DNA of 64,000 nucleotides from Epiperipatus broadwayi (GCA_028023455.1 JAQFVV010006353.1:1798001-1862000), one strand, 5' to 3'; shown: positions 35,155 to 47,385, numbered from the stretch's first letter. The notes: generated from the letters alone by a model not told the origin. Made by a program: numbers and translations.

Positions 35155-35285
35155 ATTACAATTAATTCAAATTTGCATACGTTTGTTCGTCCGAACATTC
35201 TGCTTTACGTTATAAAAATGACAGAAATTACTTCGTTAAGCAAACGATCAAACGTATGTAAATTTGAATTACAAATACAAACGAA
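35155..35285. repeat. Family E fold-back MITE, short form
   Basis: ATTCAAATTTGCATACGTTTG at the left returns as CAAACGTATGTAAATTTGAAT at the right. The interior of about 70 bp differs from the 31800-32022 copy. Confidence 0.85.
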
Positions 35286-35704
35286 ATTATCTCAAATTCT
35301 TAAGCATGTAACATAACACCTATTTTGTATCTATTTTCTAACCGATTGCCATACATAAAATTTATTTTTATGCCTTGCTGGCAGCGGAAACTTAACTCCA
35401 TGTCAACGTTATGATTCTCTTTAGGGAGCTAACAACATTTGAAATAACTTGCAATAGTCGCAAAAAATCTTTGAATGTTGGTTTAAAAAGATTTTTAGTA
35501 TTTAAACACACCGGGAAACAAAAGTTAATGACAGAAAGTTCACCAGCTCAAGTTAAATAATAAAATCGTTAGTAAAATAGAAATTAACAAAAATGCTTTT
35601 ATGTGGGTTGCTTATATTCTCACCAAGGGAGAACTTTCAAAGACATAATGAAAGTGAAACGGTTTAAATAACACTATAAAAACATATATGATATCAAACG
35701 AAAT

Positions 35705-35835
35705 AAAGTAAAATCAAAATATTCTAAAATAACACTACAAAATTTGAATATGCCTACATAAAATTTTATGTTTTATTTTATGCTGCGGATATTCAAATTT
35801 TGTAGTGTTACTTTAGAATATTTTGATTATTTATA
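35705..35835. repeat. Fold-back MITE
   Basis: ATCAAAATATTCTAAAATAA, CACTACAAAATTTGAATATG are mirrored by ATATTCAAATTTTGTAGTG and TTAGAATATTTTGAT. Arms are about 41 bp. Confidence 0.87.
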
Positions 35836-36282
35836 CATTAGTAAGTTTTGTTTTGGACAAAAATTTTATGCAGACCGATTTATATTTCGGTATCTTGTTA
35901 TACTTTTACTTTAAAATAACAAAATGATTATTAGTCCACATTAAAATAATATAAGCATGAGCATACACATGTATAGCTAACAATAAGATTTCAAATACAG
36001 TACATGAAAAATCTCGGCTAGATAAGAAAGTGAACCAGTTGTTTTTTTTTTAAATGTGGGTTCAAAGCAAAGCAAAATATATATGTTTGTTTGAATTTAC
36101 GTCTTCTATCAAAAAAATTGATTTCTCGGTTTAAATTGTCTTGTGATTTTTTGTATCTCATTCATTTTATTGAAATACATGACTATTTAAACTTTAATCA
36201 GAATATATATATAATGCGCGTGTGTGTTTAGTATACGTAATTAAATAAGCAACTATTTATTTTAAATAAATTCTCTACCCAT

Positions 36283-36692
36283 ATGCAAGTTAAGTTAGCT
36301 AGGCAAAAGGGTTTTATGCAGAAATTATATTTATCATCATCGATAACAATTGGCTACTGTTTATAATTATCTTAATTTATCTCAATTGTGGAACCTATGT
36401 AATAAGACATTTTAAATAGCAAGTTGAGTTAGCTAGGCAAAAGGGTTTTATGCAGAAATTATATTTATCATCATCGACAGCAATTGGCCACTGTTTATAA
36501 TTATCTTAATTTATCTCAAATCCGGAACCTATGTAAAAAACACTTTAAATAGCAAGTCGAGTTAGCTAGGCAAAAGAGTTTTACGCAGAAATTATAATAT
36601 TTATCATCATCGATAGCAATTGGCCACTGTTTATAATTATCTTAATTTATCTCAAATCTGGAACCTATGTAATAATAACATTTTAAATAGGA
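36283..36692 (+). repeat. Tandem repeat, three ~135-bp units
   Basis: Units start at GCAAGTTAAGTTAGCTAGGC (36283), GCAAGTTGAGTTAGCTAGGC (36419) and GCAAGTCGAGTTAGCTAGGC (36553). Each holds TTATCATCATCGATA and ends GGAACCTATGTAATAA. The units are more than 90% alike by eye. Confidence 0.92.
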
Positions 36693-37955
36693 AAAAAAAA
36701 GAACAAAAGAAGGTAATTTGTTTTTATGAATAATCGAAGGGAAAATATTTTTTTTTCTCTCAATGTCCAATATGGGTGTCAATAAATTTTTTATATTCAT
36801 ATTCTGTAACAAGATTCTTTTGCATTTACCGAGGAAAAAAGATCTGTTAGAAAGAAGAGGTCAGAAAATTATATAATCAATAAAATTGAAGGTACTAATT
36901 AAAAATAAAGAATGGATTTCACATCTATTTTGATCTATTCCAGTCTTAAAATAAAATAACAAGGATGAAATAAAGTTAGAGTTTTGTTAATATCAATATT
37001 ACTACCAGAATGATAAATAATAATACACAACTCAATACCTAAATGTTAAGATATTTATTAAAGCAAGACATATATAACAGCTAACAAGATATAACACTCT
37101 AAATACAGAAGTTCATCTCCATTAGAGTTGGCGAATTGCAAAGGTTTAGCTATTAACGGTGCTGAGCTCCCTTTTTGATCCCAGACACTTCCAGCTCACA
37201 GGTGGCACGCTTTGTGTGCAGGTACGATGATGTCAGTAGCTGGAATCTTCCTGCACTGAGCTACATTCTATCAAATACTAGACAACAAGCTTATTGTCTT
37301 TGACATCTAATAATTATATAGTACCTTTAACTTTTTTCAAAAGGGCTTCCAATACATATACAGAGTCAGGTAGCTTTCCTCACTGAAAACAAAGCGATGC
37401 ACTGACTTAGATTTCCATTTGGTCGATTTATGACATTGACTATTTATTTATTTTCATTAACATTTCACTGTACAGCTGTATTGAATATTCAATCCTATCT
37501 TTATAACACGTAGTTTGGACAAGTCCATTATTTACGAGTAATCTTAAGAAGAGTTCATAATTCACAACAGTTAGGTAACGCACGCACGCCCAAACACAAA
37601 AGATAGATGGAACCAGAATTGTTGGATATGTAATTATAAAATAGGAATGTCATTGACAAGCAAACAATTTTGTTGTTGTGCTCAGTACATGCAGAAGATT
37701 ATAACAACAGAAACTTATACCAACTTAAATGATAATCACAAAAGGAGTATTTTACCGATGCGATTATGAAAAGTATGTGGGGATATAAAAATATATGTTT
37801 AAAAAATAGAAAAAGAATGACAGTATTGAATAATTTTTACCATCAAGTGATTTAGTATTAATAGTATCTTGGCGTTAAAAAATAGACCGGGGTATAAAAG
37901 CAATTTCAGATTTGTTCAAAGCTGGAAAATGAAATATTTCTTTTGAAAGTATCTG
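36693..37955. other. Intronic stretch, nothing assigned
   Basis: A CG-containing patch at about 37100-37270 is less AT-rich than its surroundings, but no ORF or repeat family could be supported there. Confidence 0.4.
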
Positions 37956-37959
37956 TTAA

Positions 37960-38190
37960 TTACACAGACACACGTTCACAATCAATCAATAGTATTCTCT
38001 CCGACGGACAACTCCAGAGAGCAGTCATATCACAAATTTATCCATTTCTTCACTCATTATCTTCATTGTCCAGCTCTTTAATTCGACGTAATTCGTCCCA
38101 TCTCTTATATCATCCAGCAAGGTCAATCTTTTCCATCCTTTCTTGTTTCCACTCACTATTCCCCACAAAACATCTTTCATTAAAGTAAAT
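37960..38190 (-). pseudogene. LINE C-terminal fragment
   Basis: Minus-strand translation of this interval contains GWKRLTLLDDIRDGTNYVEL, the same tail as the fragment at 53280-53640 (GWKRLTLLNDMRWEKIRTGQ). This arginine-rich GR..LLDDI region follows the RT in several LINE groups. Short, without a start, and in an intron. Confidence 0.6.
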
Positions 38191-38514
38191 AAGTTATATA
38201 AATTTTGTAGTGTGCGTTCGTAAAGGCTATTTATAAGTTTAGTTTGTAAAGGAGAACCTAGTCAATTATATGGGCAGATGACTTATGGGAATAACACTAA
38301 TTTATGATCAAAATGTATTATAAAATTCACTTAACCGAAATGTGAAATAAAAATGTAAAGTATTTACATAAAGTTAATATGATGTAACGACTTTCAGCCA
38401 ATACTTTTCTTACTGCAAAATATTATTTTGAAAACTATCAGAAAGCAATAAGTAATTAAGGTTTGAAAAACAATTTAAATGATCAATTAAAATATCATAT
38501 GGCTTGTGCTTACA

Positions 38515-39745
38515 AAATGCTGTTTAGCAGCAAATTCTTTTTTTCTCACCACATTTATGCCACTTAGTGCAAATTTTATCAGAGGTGCCTATAATTGTTA
38601 AAAAACCAAGGACACCATAATACACAGATACTGAGATGGTTTCGGATCTATACAACTATATAAGCATTTTGAAGACATAAGGTATTTAAATTTGTGCTTA
38701 TAGCTTCATAGTATATCAAAGAAATAAATGATAACTGTTAGAGGAAAGATGCATTAGATCCAAAGATCCAGGTCCACTGCTGCGAAATGCAAAGCTCTTC
38801 AAAACCTGAAAACTAATCTATGAATATTGAATAACATAGCATTGGATTGAGATTTAGTAAACAGTATCATGGACAATTGAAATCTTAAACTGGATTCCAA
38901 GAGATTGTAAAAGACCCAGAAAGAGACCACATGTGAGATGGATGGATGAAATAAGAAAGTGAACAGGGGTGATGTAGAGAAGAGAAGCTAAAGATCGGAG
39001 ATGGATTAAACTTGGAGAGACCTTCATCCTGCAGTGGATTGATAATGGTTGATAATGATGATGACGATCTGGCATCTATTGACGACTAAAGCTTACACTA
39101 GGTGGCATAACCATGGTGAGAAAAAGAATATGGATATTGAATATCATAGCACTGGATAGGGAGTTATTAAGCCTTACAAAATGGCATCTATTGATTACTA
39201 AAACGTACCCTGGTAGTATAAATATGGTAAAAATTTGCTGTGGAACAGAAATATGTAAATTGATGTCACATGATGTTTAATTGGTTTTATATCGGCAATA
39301 AAAGTGCCTATATTTATTAAAAAGTTAAAGACATCTTAATATGGAGATACTGAACTGGTTTCCGATCCATATAACTATACAAGCATGTTGGCTTTGATTG
39401 AAAATTTTAAGATGTTTTTCAAATCGGACTAATAACTTGAAAGAAAAACAGAGAAGTAAAAGAAGGCTGCTAGAAGAAAGATGCATTAGGTTAAAAAAAA
39501 AACCAGTTGCACTATTCCCAGATTCAAAACTCTTCGCTGATGAAAAGGAAAAGCTAGTAACTAGTCTAGACATATTGGATAGGATAGTGCTGGGTAGAAA
39601 TTTATTAAGCATTACTATCTAGCATCTATTGATTACTAAAGCATGCACTAGGTACATAAATATAGTGAGAAAAAATACAAATTTGCAGGGTAAGGTGATG
39701 TACATAAAATTCTTTTTTACATTTATCGTAACCGGAATTGATGAC
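38515..39745. repeat. Diverged family A relatives, two or three nested units
   Basis: TTATGCCACTTAGTGCAAAT, GATACTGAGATGGTTTCGGA and AAAGCATGCACTAGG recur. Near 39535-39590 (plus) a core-like CTGATGA is followed by GTAACTAGTC, so the GAAAC segment is mutated. An RTE tail is embedded at 38860-39075. ORFs here are not genes. Confidence 0.6.
38860..39075 (+). pseudogene. RTE-type LINE C-terminal remnant
   Basis: Plus-strand translation carries IPRDCKRPRKRPHVRWMDEI and, after breaks, LGETFILQWIDNG, ending in GATGATGATGACGAT. This PRD-KRPR-GRP-W-DEI arrangement is the conserved tail of RTE-clade ORFs. Stops occur within it. Confidence 0.8.
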
Positions 39746-40164
39746 TAAAACATCCATATATTTAATTTTTTTTATTTTATTTAAATAATTATAACTGATT
39801 CATAACCTTGAGATAAACAATTAGTTAATATTATATTTCAAATTGCTAGTCTGATTTAAATACATATTGATTTGACTTAATTAATTTTTTAAGCGAGAAA
39901 TATTATAACATAAGTGTTTCTTAAATTTATTAAGTATCACACACATACAGAAATACCCTGCGAAATGTATTTATTTAACATTTGTTTTATGTGAAGATCA
40001 AACATATATACATTTCAGTTTTGCTTTGGTAACCGCACTTCCACACGGAACACATTTGTCTCAACCGCTCGTCTCTTGCTCCTGCTTGATCTCAAAGAAC
40101 AACTGGCATTCAGTTTGAAAGATTATAAAATTAGTGAACTCTGTCCCTCAAGTATACTAACGAA

Positions 40165-40179
40165 TAAGATTGAGATTAC

Positions 40180-40214
<35 letters not shown>

Positions 40215-40262
40215 AGAGAGAGGGGAAGGGAGGAAGGGAAAGAGGAGGGAGGGGAGAGAGAA
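40165..40262 (+). repeat. Compound (TA)n(TG)n(GA)n microsatellite
   Basis: TATATATATATA, then TGTGTGTG for about 22 bases, then a GA/GGGA-rich purine run to 40261. Located about 120 bp beyond the donor side of the FN3 exon at 40387. Confidence 0.92.
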
Positions 40263-40386
40263 TAATAAATAATGTATCAAATAAAAGAACTTACAAGTTA
40301 AATTAATAAGACTTTAAAAAAATTAAATCCATTAATTTAAATATTCAGTAAAAATAAGTTTATTTTAAGCATATATTATACATTAC

Positions 40387-40508
40387 CATCCGGAAATGTA
40401 ATTTGTACTCAATAATTGGAACATATGATATGGTTTCCCAGTCAATGTGAACGTTTGTTGTTCTTGCACTAGTTTTTCCTTTTCGAACTATAACCGGTGA
40501 TGGTCTTC
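40387..40508 (-). CDS. Ig/FN3 adhesion protein, exon for first half of FN3
   Basis: A 122-bp exon, too short for an ATG-bounded ORF. Acceptor AG at 40510-40509, donor GTAATG from 40386. Two bases complete the Gly codon split with the upstream exon, then 40 codons end in phase 0. The peptide runs GRPSPVIVRKGKTSA, then VHIDWETISYVPIIEYKLHF: the FN3 B-strand Trp and C-strand Tyr-Lys-Leu pattern. The GRP directly after the Ig domain also occurs in Klingon (recalled). Continues into 29807-30017. Confidence 0.8.
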
Positions 40509-40772
40509 CTATGAGTTAAATACAATGAAATTACAGTTAGAGAACAAACATAAATTATAGATCTATCTGTCATAAATTACTACATAGCGCTATATAAATA
40601 AATGTCTCATTTACATATCATTATTACTGTTGATGCAAGAAATATCCCAAATGTTTTCATGCGGTTTTACATTTTAACAACTTAAGATGTACAAATAGTA
40701 GAAAACATATAAAAATTATGCAATCTTCCAATAACATTTGAAAGTATAAGGACTGATAATTTAAAACGGTAA

Positions 40773-40879
40773 TTTTTTTTTCTCATGTGTCACAGCATCA
40801 GCTGGGAAGTGAACCTGCTAACCTGGGACAACTGCTTGTGAAGCAGCTGTCACTGACTTCTCGGCCACCAATGCTTGAC
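40773..40879 (-). repeat. tRNA-derived SINE with poly-A tail
   Basis: Minus strand: TCAAGCATTGGTGGCCGAGA, CTGCTTCACAAGCAG, GGTTAGCAGGTTCACTTCCC, TGATGC, TGTGACACATGAG and an A run. Same subfamily as 30686-30789. It sits about 265 bp upstream of the FN3 exon within the intron. Confidence 0.72.
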
Positions 40880-41964
40880 TAAAACGATAATTTAACTATA
40901 ATGGCTATAGTGTATTTCATATTGTTCAAACCAAATTTTTAAAAATGTTGCAAAAACAAGTTACTGTTTAGAAATTGCATGAATTATGTGTTCAATAAAA
41001 AAAAAAAAGCAGATTTTTTTTGAATAATCAATGACTTTGATGATGGTCACAAATAATAGCCAATGACATTAAGTCATGTAGGTACAAGCAACCAATCCAC
41101 TTTCAGAAAAACTCATTTAAAACTAATGAGATTTTCAAAGATCAGTTATTGCAAATTTGTAAAATTTATATATGTTATATTATCATAACTGAAAGAAGTA
41201 TAACTGTTTTTTGAGAAAACCTTGTAAATGTAATAAATAAAAAACAATACTAATATTGTGTATTCTGAGAAAAGAATGTAAATATTAAATACATCTTCAA
41301 TGCATTTTCAGTACTGATCACCCTTGTCAAAGGCAACAATTATATCCCTTTAAAAATGCTTTAATGTTATATTTATTATTTCCGATGCACTCACTGAATA
41401 AACTGTAGTCTTATTTAAAATCTATTGTATTATTGCAGTAATAGTTAAATAAATAAAAAAAGACTGTGTGTAAATGAATTAGTCAACAATTACAATTTAC
41501 ATCAGCTTCAACTGTAGATGCATAGTATATAACATAAAGCTTATAATTTTAACAAACATAAATAATTTTATATCTGATCAAATGCAACGTTAGAAATGTA
41601 AAGCTATTTCGCGGAACAAATAATGTCAGAATATGTTATTAGGATATACTACAAGCCAGATTCCAATGAATTATTTGTTACACCTTTATTTAAGAAATGA
41701 TTAATTACAATGTTCTTGTAATGCATCTTGGTAATGTATTTGAACGTATTTGTTCTGTGATTAAACATAAAGCTTATACAAGTATATAAATTTGCAGTTC
41801 GAACCAACTATTATTTTATCTCTCCTTTTTATTAAATATAACACAGACACTTTCTACTACCAACTGATAGATTGACGCAATGCTTATAAATTTTTGCACA
41901 AAAATTCGAGTAAAAAATTCTATAATAACCAAATGTCCTCCAATATAGTTTCATTAAAAAGGAT

Positions 41965-42062
41965 AATTTCGTGTGTGTGTATATATATATATATATTCTT
42001 TAAAATGAAATATATATATATATATATATCTTTAAAATGAAATATATATATATATATATCAT
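41965..42062. repeat. AT microsatellite with a duplicated 30-bp block
   Basis: GTGTGTGTATATATAT leads into two copies of TCTTTAAAATGAAATATATA followed by TA runs. Confidence 0.85.
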
Positions 42063-43173
42063 GCCCATTCCATAAGTTTGTGCTGGCCAGGTGGAGAATG
42101 ATATTGTCACTTCTCCCAAAAAATAAATCATAATAATAATAAAATTGAAAATTTCATATAACATATAATATGAAAATTTATTATAATCAATAAAGCAAAT
42201 CATATATAGCATTTCATTGCTTTTACAAGCTTGTATTTACAAGTATGTAATATAGAGAGTGTACCAATAGCTCAAACAAGCTTTGATTATTATTTCTTAA
42301 TATTTTTTTTTTGTTATAATACAATTTTAAGAAAGAAAAAAACCAAATGTAAATGACTTTCTTGTTTTTAGTTTTAAATTTAATTGTGATATATATATGT
42401 ATATCCTGTGCATATATGTTTAAATTATGATATTGTTTTTATATGATTTGATTTAATTCTAGGGTAAGGTTAATTAATGAATCAGCTGATAGACGACTTT
42501 CCACAGCCCTTTTGTAGTATAAATTTCTGACGTTTGTTGACTGGACTATAATTGGCTATATATGTATTGAAATGAAAAAACTATTAATGATTTACATTTT
42601 TTTTTATTCTAAGCAAAATGATATGTAAGTTGTTTTTTTAAAAAAAGGATCGGTATTTTTCGGTTATGCGTACTGTGGTATTTTGGATAGAAATTTATCA
42701 CTTGCAGGTTTCTTGATGGTGCTGCAGTGACACCTAGTGGCCACAGTACACTGCACCCAACAGAACCAGAAACTAAAATGAGGGTGCAACAACAAAAGTA
42801 ACTTTTCTTATAAAAATTAACTTTTCTCTTGATCAGATTCAAATCCCAGGATTTTCATTATGCTTTGTGAATAAAAAATAACATTACTAACAGGCTAGAT
42901 CTAATCTGGAACACTTTTGAATGATACTTTGAATAACTCCAGTTGAAATGAAGAAATGGGCTTATTTAAATAACAGCTAGAAATTACTAAACCATATTCT
43001 CTACCATAAACGTACTTTTAATATTTGTCAGAAAAGAAGTAAATCACAACAATTGTTTGATGAGTCTTATATTTAAAGACTTATTTGTGCTTTATTTTAA
43101 ATAATTTGGATTTGTAAATAGTGCTTTTTATCCAGATATTATTTTGAAAGAAACTATCAGTTTAAAAAAAAGA

Positions 43174-43242
43174 GATGGCTCCTTCCAAGCAGTCGGTCTG
43201 GGTTCGCTTCCCGGTCAAACGCTTTGACATATAAAAAAAAAT
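43174..43242 (+). repeat. 5'-truncated tRNA-Gly SINE
   Basis: CTCCTTCCAAGCAGTCGGTC, GGGTTCGCTTCCCGG, TCAAACGCTTTGACATAT and an A run. It begins at the anticodon arm and keeps the TCC triplet and a good B box (GGTTCGCTTCC). Confidence 0.78.
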
Positions 43243-45484
43243 TATTATTTTTTTTAAAAAAATAATTATTATATATTGCAAATGCATACTAAACTTATAA
43301 ATTGTATATATTATTAATAAGAGCAGAAGGTCAAGAAATAACGATAATCATGTAAATACAATGAACACATATAAATTGTCTAAGTCTCAAATAACTATAG
43401 TTAACAATGTAATTATTTCCATTAGACTCATTCATTCATAGTTAAACTTATATTTGATTACTGAACATTGTTTTTATATAGGCGGATTTATATATACAGT
43501 CATTTGTTCAATGTTTAATAGTTTACCTATGTTCATAACCATGTGGGAGAATACATTTCTTTCAGTTTAATGAGTTAGGGATCAATCTCAGAATAAGTCA
43601 TCCCTGTATAAATTGTAGTTGTATTAAATCAGGTTTAAGATTCAAAATGGCACGCCTTATAATTATTGTATAGAAAGTTTATTCAGTTAAGGTTAGGATC
43701 AAAAAGCCACCCCATTATAGTTATTATTGCATAAGTGGTTATGTTTAGGATTAGGATGTAACAAAGACCATTCCTTATGATTACTATGATAAAGATAGCA
43801 TTGTTGGCTATTCCATATAGAACAAATGTATGCATATGTACTAGAAGACATGTGAGTCAAATAAATGTTATATTTATGAAATTCATACATGCATATAATT
43901 ATATTTAAGTTTATTGATCAGGGTTGAAGGTAAGGTGTGTGTTATATTATCTATGAATATATTACTACTACAATGTATAAAGATTAAAGGAAATTTGTTA
44001 AAATAAATTGCATATCAATTAATGATTATACTTTGTAAATGAATTACTGTCACATGATTTCTATAACTTGGAAGAGTCCATTGTAGCTAATGTCAGGAAA
44101 GTTTGGAAAAGAGGATTGTTAAGTTAGACAATTTTTATTTTATTTTATTAAATAAAGTTTAGGTAACCCTCCCTCTGTAATGATGTGATATTGGTTATTA
44201 CTATTATGAACCTTACTATAATATGAAGTAATGGTAAGATTTTATTTATTATTCCATATTAAAAAACATATACTTGCTATAGGACAGAGTATGTTGTTTA
44301 TTTGTTTATATTTGTTTATTCAGTATGAATGACTAATATTCTTGCATGAATATTCTTGTGCGAATGTTCTTTTCTATTAAACTTGTACATAATTAAGTGA
44401 TATCTTCCAAGAGGAGGAAACCGATACAGTTGAAATTAAACTACTAAGCTACTGAACACATCATATATTTTTATTAAATAGTTAGTTAGCTTTGCGATCA
44501 ATGTAACATTAAATTAATTTTTCTTTTCATTACTCTTATCTACTTTGGAAATATGTTGTGGCTTTATGTATACCTATCACGGGAAGGGCTGGAATAATAA
44601 ACGTATTTAATCATTACTATGATAGGGATACATACTTGACACACACACATGTATATAATTATTTTTTTTGCTAAAAGAGTTTTTCAATTTTTTTAAAAAT
44701 GTAGTTTGTAAATAAACATTGTTAATTTGATTATTATTAAATGATCTCTAGTTTATCAAAGTTATTTATCCACCCACTGATCAATTCACCACCATACATA
44801 TGTGTGCAGACACACATCTTTTTTTACATTATAATATAGTAATATGATTAAATGAGTCTTCTCCTTGATTGGGACCCATATAAATGTATTATAATTGCTA
44901 TCTAAGGTAAATTTGTCACTGAAGAGAGCCGAGTGCAACATTTTCCCTGGGTTTGAATTCTGAGGCATGTGTAGAATCCGAAAGAGGAGTGAGGTATGGA
45001 TGAACTAGCTTAAATTGTGTCTGAATTTAATGTGTAAACCTAGAGCTAGCTCATTGGAGGTGGTCATGATCATTGATTAGTTACTTCATCAAGTCACCAA
45101 CAGCATCCTACCTGAAGACCCTAGGTCTAACATAGTTAGATGCATTTCCCCAACCCAGACTGCCACACCACCAACACTATTTTACTGGAAAATGTTTCTG
45201 AGTTATATGGCACTGTCATATATAAGGTATATTTTTTAAGGAAATATATTTAATAGAGGAATGTTAAAGATTGGTAATAAGATTTAACATAAATAACAAT
45301 AGAAACAGATTTTCTAAATTAAATAAAAGCATTTAAGAATATAAAAGTATCTATTCATTAATTTGTATATTTTACACTGTAGGTCTGAAATATATAAATT
45401 TAAACCTGTAAAAATAATTTTGTTTTTGTACGACCAAATGACATCGATGCTTTCCAAGCAAATTTATTTTTTTTCTTCAACACT

Positions 45485-45730
45485 ATGAATTTGATTTTCC
45501 TAAAAACAATAAAAATCTTATTCTCAACCTATAGTCATTCTGCTCATCTGCTTCAAAAATATAATTTGGATTCCACTGGTATATGTAGATGTGGCCATGC
45601 ACAAATAATGAACCATATCATTAATGAATGTCAAACCTATGACTACAGTGACAGAAACGTAATAAAGCCTCTAGTATCTCTGTCATCTGGTAAAATCTCT
45701 ACAGATTTCTCTACAATATTTTGTTAATAG
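45485..45730 (+). pseudogene. LINE C-terminal zinc-knuckle remnant
   Basis: An open stretch of 80 codons with HSAHLLQKYNLDSTGICRCG, HAQIMNHIINECQTYD: a C-x-C-x7-H-x4-C arrangement (CRCG...HIINEC) typical of LINE C-termini ('MNHI-x-EC'). There is no RT beside it. It is distinct from the LINE at 20285, whose knuckle has CKLC. Confidence 0.65.
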
Positions 45731-46507
45731 ATAAGCTCTGTAAAAAAATCCTTAAACTAAAAAATAAGTAAAGGGGTTACAGAAAGGTGATAACAGAATT
45801 TAATAAAAAAAAAAATCAGATCTTCCTTAAAAAACTCAGTAAAATAAGAGAAAGAGACCAGCGTATCGCTCCCCAATACACCTTTGAATCAACGTGAGAC
45901 CTGTTCCATTTCAAAGCATCAACTTAAAAGGAATAAGCATCCATACCCTAGTTGACCAGTATTCCTGATTTATGGCAAAATGTTGTCCAAAGTCATCATT
46001 ACAAGCCTCGAAAACCTCGGACTACGTGAGTTAGACATTACACACAAACAAGATCTAGAATCACGAAGCACAATAACTAAAGTGATTGACTCAGCAAACC
46101 AAATATTAAACTTGTTAATTAAACGTCTTGATAATAACCAGCTTGAAAATTCTCTATCAGAACCTGGAAACACTCATAGGCTGGACAGATGAACATTGAT
46201 ACAGCTCAGAGCAAAATTAGACCTTACCCTGTTTGAACTCAAATAATTTTCAAAATTACATGTACAAATTTTTTTTAATTGTCTTCTTAATTAATCACTG
46301 TACACATTAGTAATAAACGTTCTTGGTAAAAAAAAAAAGTGCACATATTTGACTATTGTATGGAAGATGGTGGTTTGCTTATGGAGAAGAGATTAAAAAG
46401 AATTGTATCTAAAAGTGGGTTACACTGATTTGTTAATTATTTATAAAGAACTGGAAAGTTACAATAACAAGTGATACTATATAATTTATTTAAACGATTG
46501 ATTACGT

Positions 46508-46603
46508 AAGTAATATTTACTAAGGCTGTAACCTGTAGAGGTCCCTACTATCGCATTTTTACGCGCATATTCTTGAGGTTACAGCCTTAGTAAATATTAA
46601 TAA
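46508..46603. repeat. Short fold-back MITE
   Basis: TAATATTTACTAAGGCTGTA and ACCT are mirrored by AGGTTACAGCCTTAGTAAAT around a CG-bearing centre (CTATCGCATTTTTACGCGCA). Confidence 0.85.
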
Positions 46604-47104
46604 CAAGTGATCCAAGCAAATTATTATGGGAAAGTAAAAAAAGTACTCAAGGAAGTGATGAAGATTTAAATAGTTATAAATGGAAGCTTAATTGGAAGAA
46701 TTTGTGTATTAAAAATAAATTATTTTATGTAAATAGTATTAATAAAACAGAAAGGTTATGGCTTTTTTTAAAAAAAAAAATTCTAGTAGATAAAATATTT
46801 TCCAAACTAAAAAATAATTCAGAGACAACAGATAATCACAAGTTACAATATTTCTAACTTTAAGCCAAGAGTTCCCGACCTTTTTTCTGCTGCAGATTCC
46901 GTTTACCCAAAACTTTAAAAACCGTCGACTCCCTAGTCATTTACTTTACTTACTCAAATTAATAAATTTGTACAGTATTTGATATTAAATATTTCATTAA
47001 ATATCAAACTCTTCATTTTAATCACTTATAATTAATGATTGAAAAAGATAAAAGGACTACTGAATATGGCATTATCTTGTGAAACATTTAATATTGAAAC
47101 CTGC

Positions 47105-47385
47105 ACTAAAAATTAAAACAGGCAAAACTCTCTATACGTATTGCCACTCAGTGCAAGCCAGAGTAAGCAATGGATTCCAGAAGGCCTTGTGCATAAAATC
47201 CCCATCTAGTGCCTACTCATCCAATATCCCCAGACTAGTTTCTGGCTTTTGGCCTTCGTCAGTGAGGAGCCTTGGATCTGAGAGCACTGTACCTAAGAAA
47301 GTTTTGCCTGTTTTAATAACAGCTACGAGCAAGCATAAGAAATGGTGATCATATGATGTTTATTGGCTTGAAACCTGAACTAATG
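47105..47385 (-). repeat. Family A repeat with intact core
   Basis: Begins AAAACAGGCAAAACTCTCTA, ends GGTGATCATATGATGTTTAT. The right arm is shortened. The core at 47221-47275 is the best family A copy. Confidence 0.85.
47221..47275 (-). ncRNA. Family A hammerhead-like ribozyme, best copy
   Basis: Minus strand, 5'-3': CCAA (47275-47272), GGCT, CCTCA (47267-47263), CTGACGA (47262-47256), A, GGC, loop CAAAA, GCC, A, GAA (47242-47240), stem III AC-TA-GT (47239-47234), C at 47233 (predicted cleavage 3' of it), TGGGG (47232-47228), ATA, TTGG (47224-47221). Stem I is CCTCA/TGGGG plus CCAA/TTGG with a GGCT/ATA internal loop, the layout of type I hammerheads. Position 7 is C, which is tolerated. The only departure is A-A instead of G-C at 10.1/11.1. 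Confidence 0.7.

Larger units (their letters stand above)
30018..40386 (-). other. 10.4-kb intron of the adhesion gene
   Basis: Between exons in phase 0. It holds SINEs (30686, 34770), fold-backs (31800, 35155, 35700), the family B cluster (32500-33530), a 134-bp tandem repeat (36283) and LINE tails (37960, 38860). Nothing suggests a separate host gene inside it. Confidence 0.65.

Noticed and set aside
37100-37270. Possible exon in a CG-containing patch
   Set aside because: No open frame with matching phases to the neighbouring exons (the two flanking exons already join in phase 0).
39325-39622. Overlapping 95- and 74-codon ORFs
   Set aside because: They lie within a diverged family A repeat, including its former ribozyme region.
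42609-42842. 77-codon minus ORF in a less AT-rich patch
   Set aside because: No domain and no conserved splice context; likely part of an unrecognised repeat.
45970-46192. 70- and 67-codon ORFs on opposite strands near a LINE fragment
   Set aside because: The plus-strand peptide looks protein-like but matches nothing I can name; could be more of the LINE or another pseudogene. Not strong enough to annotate.
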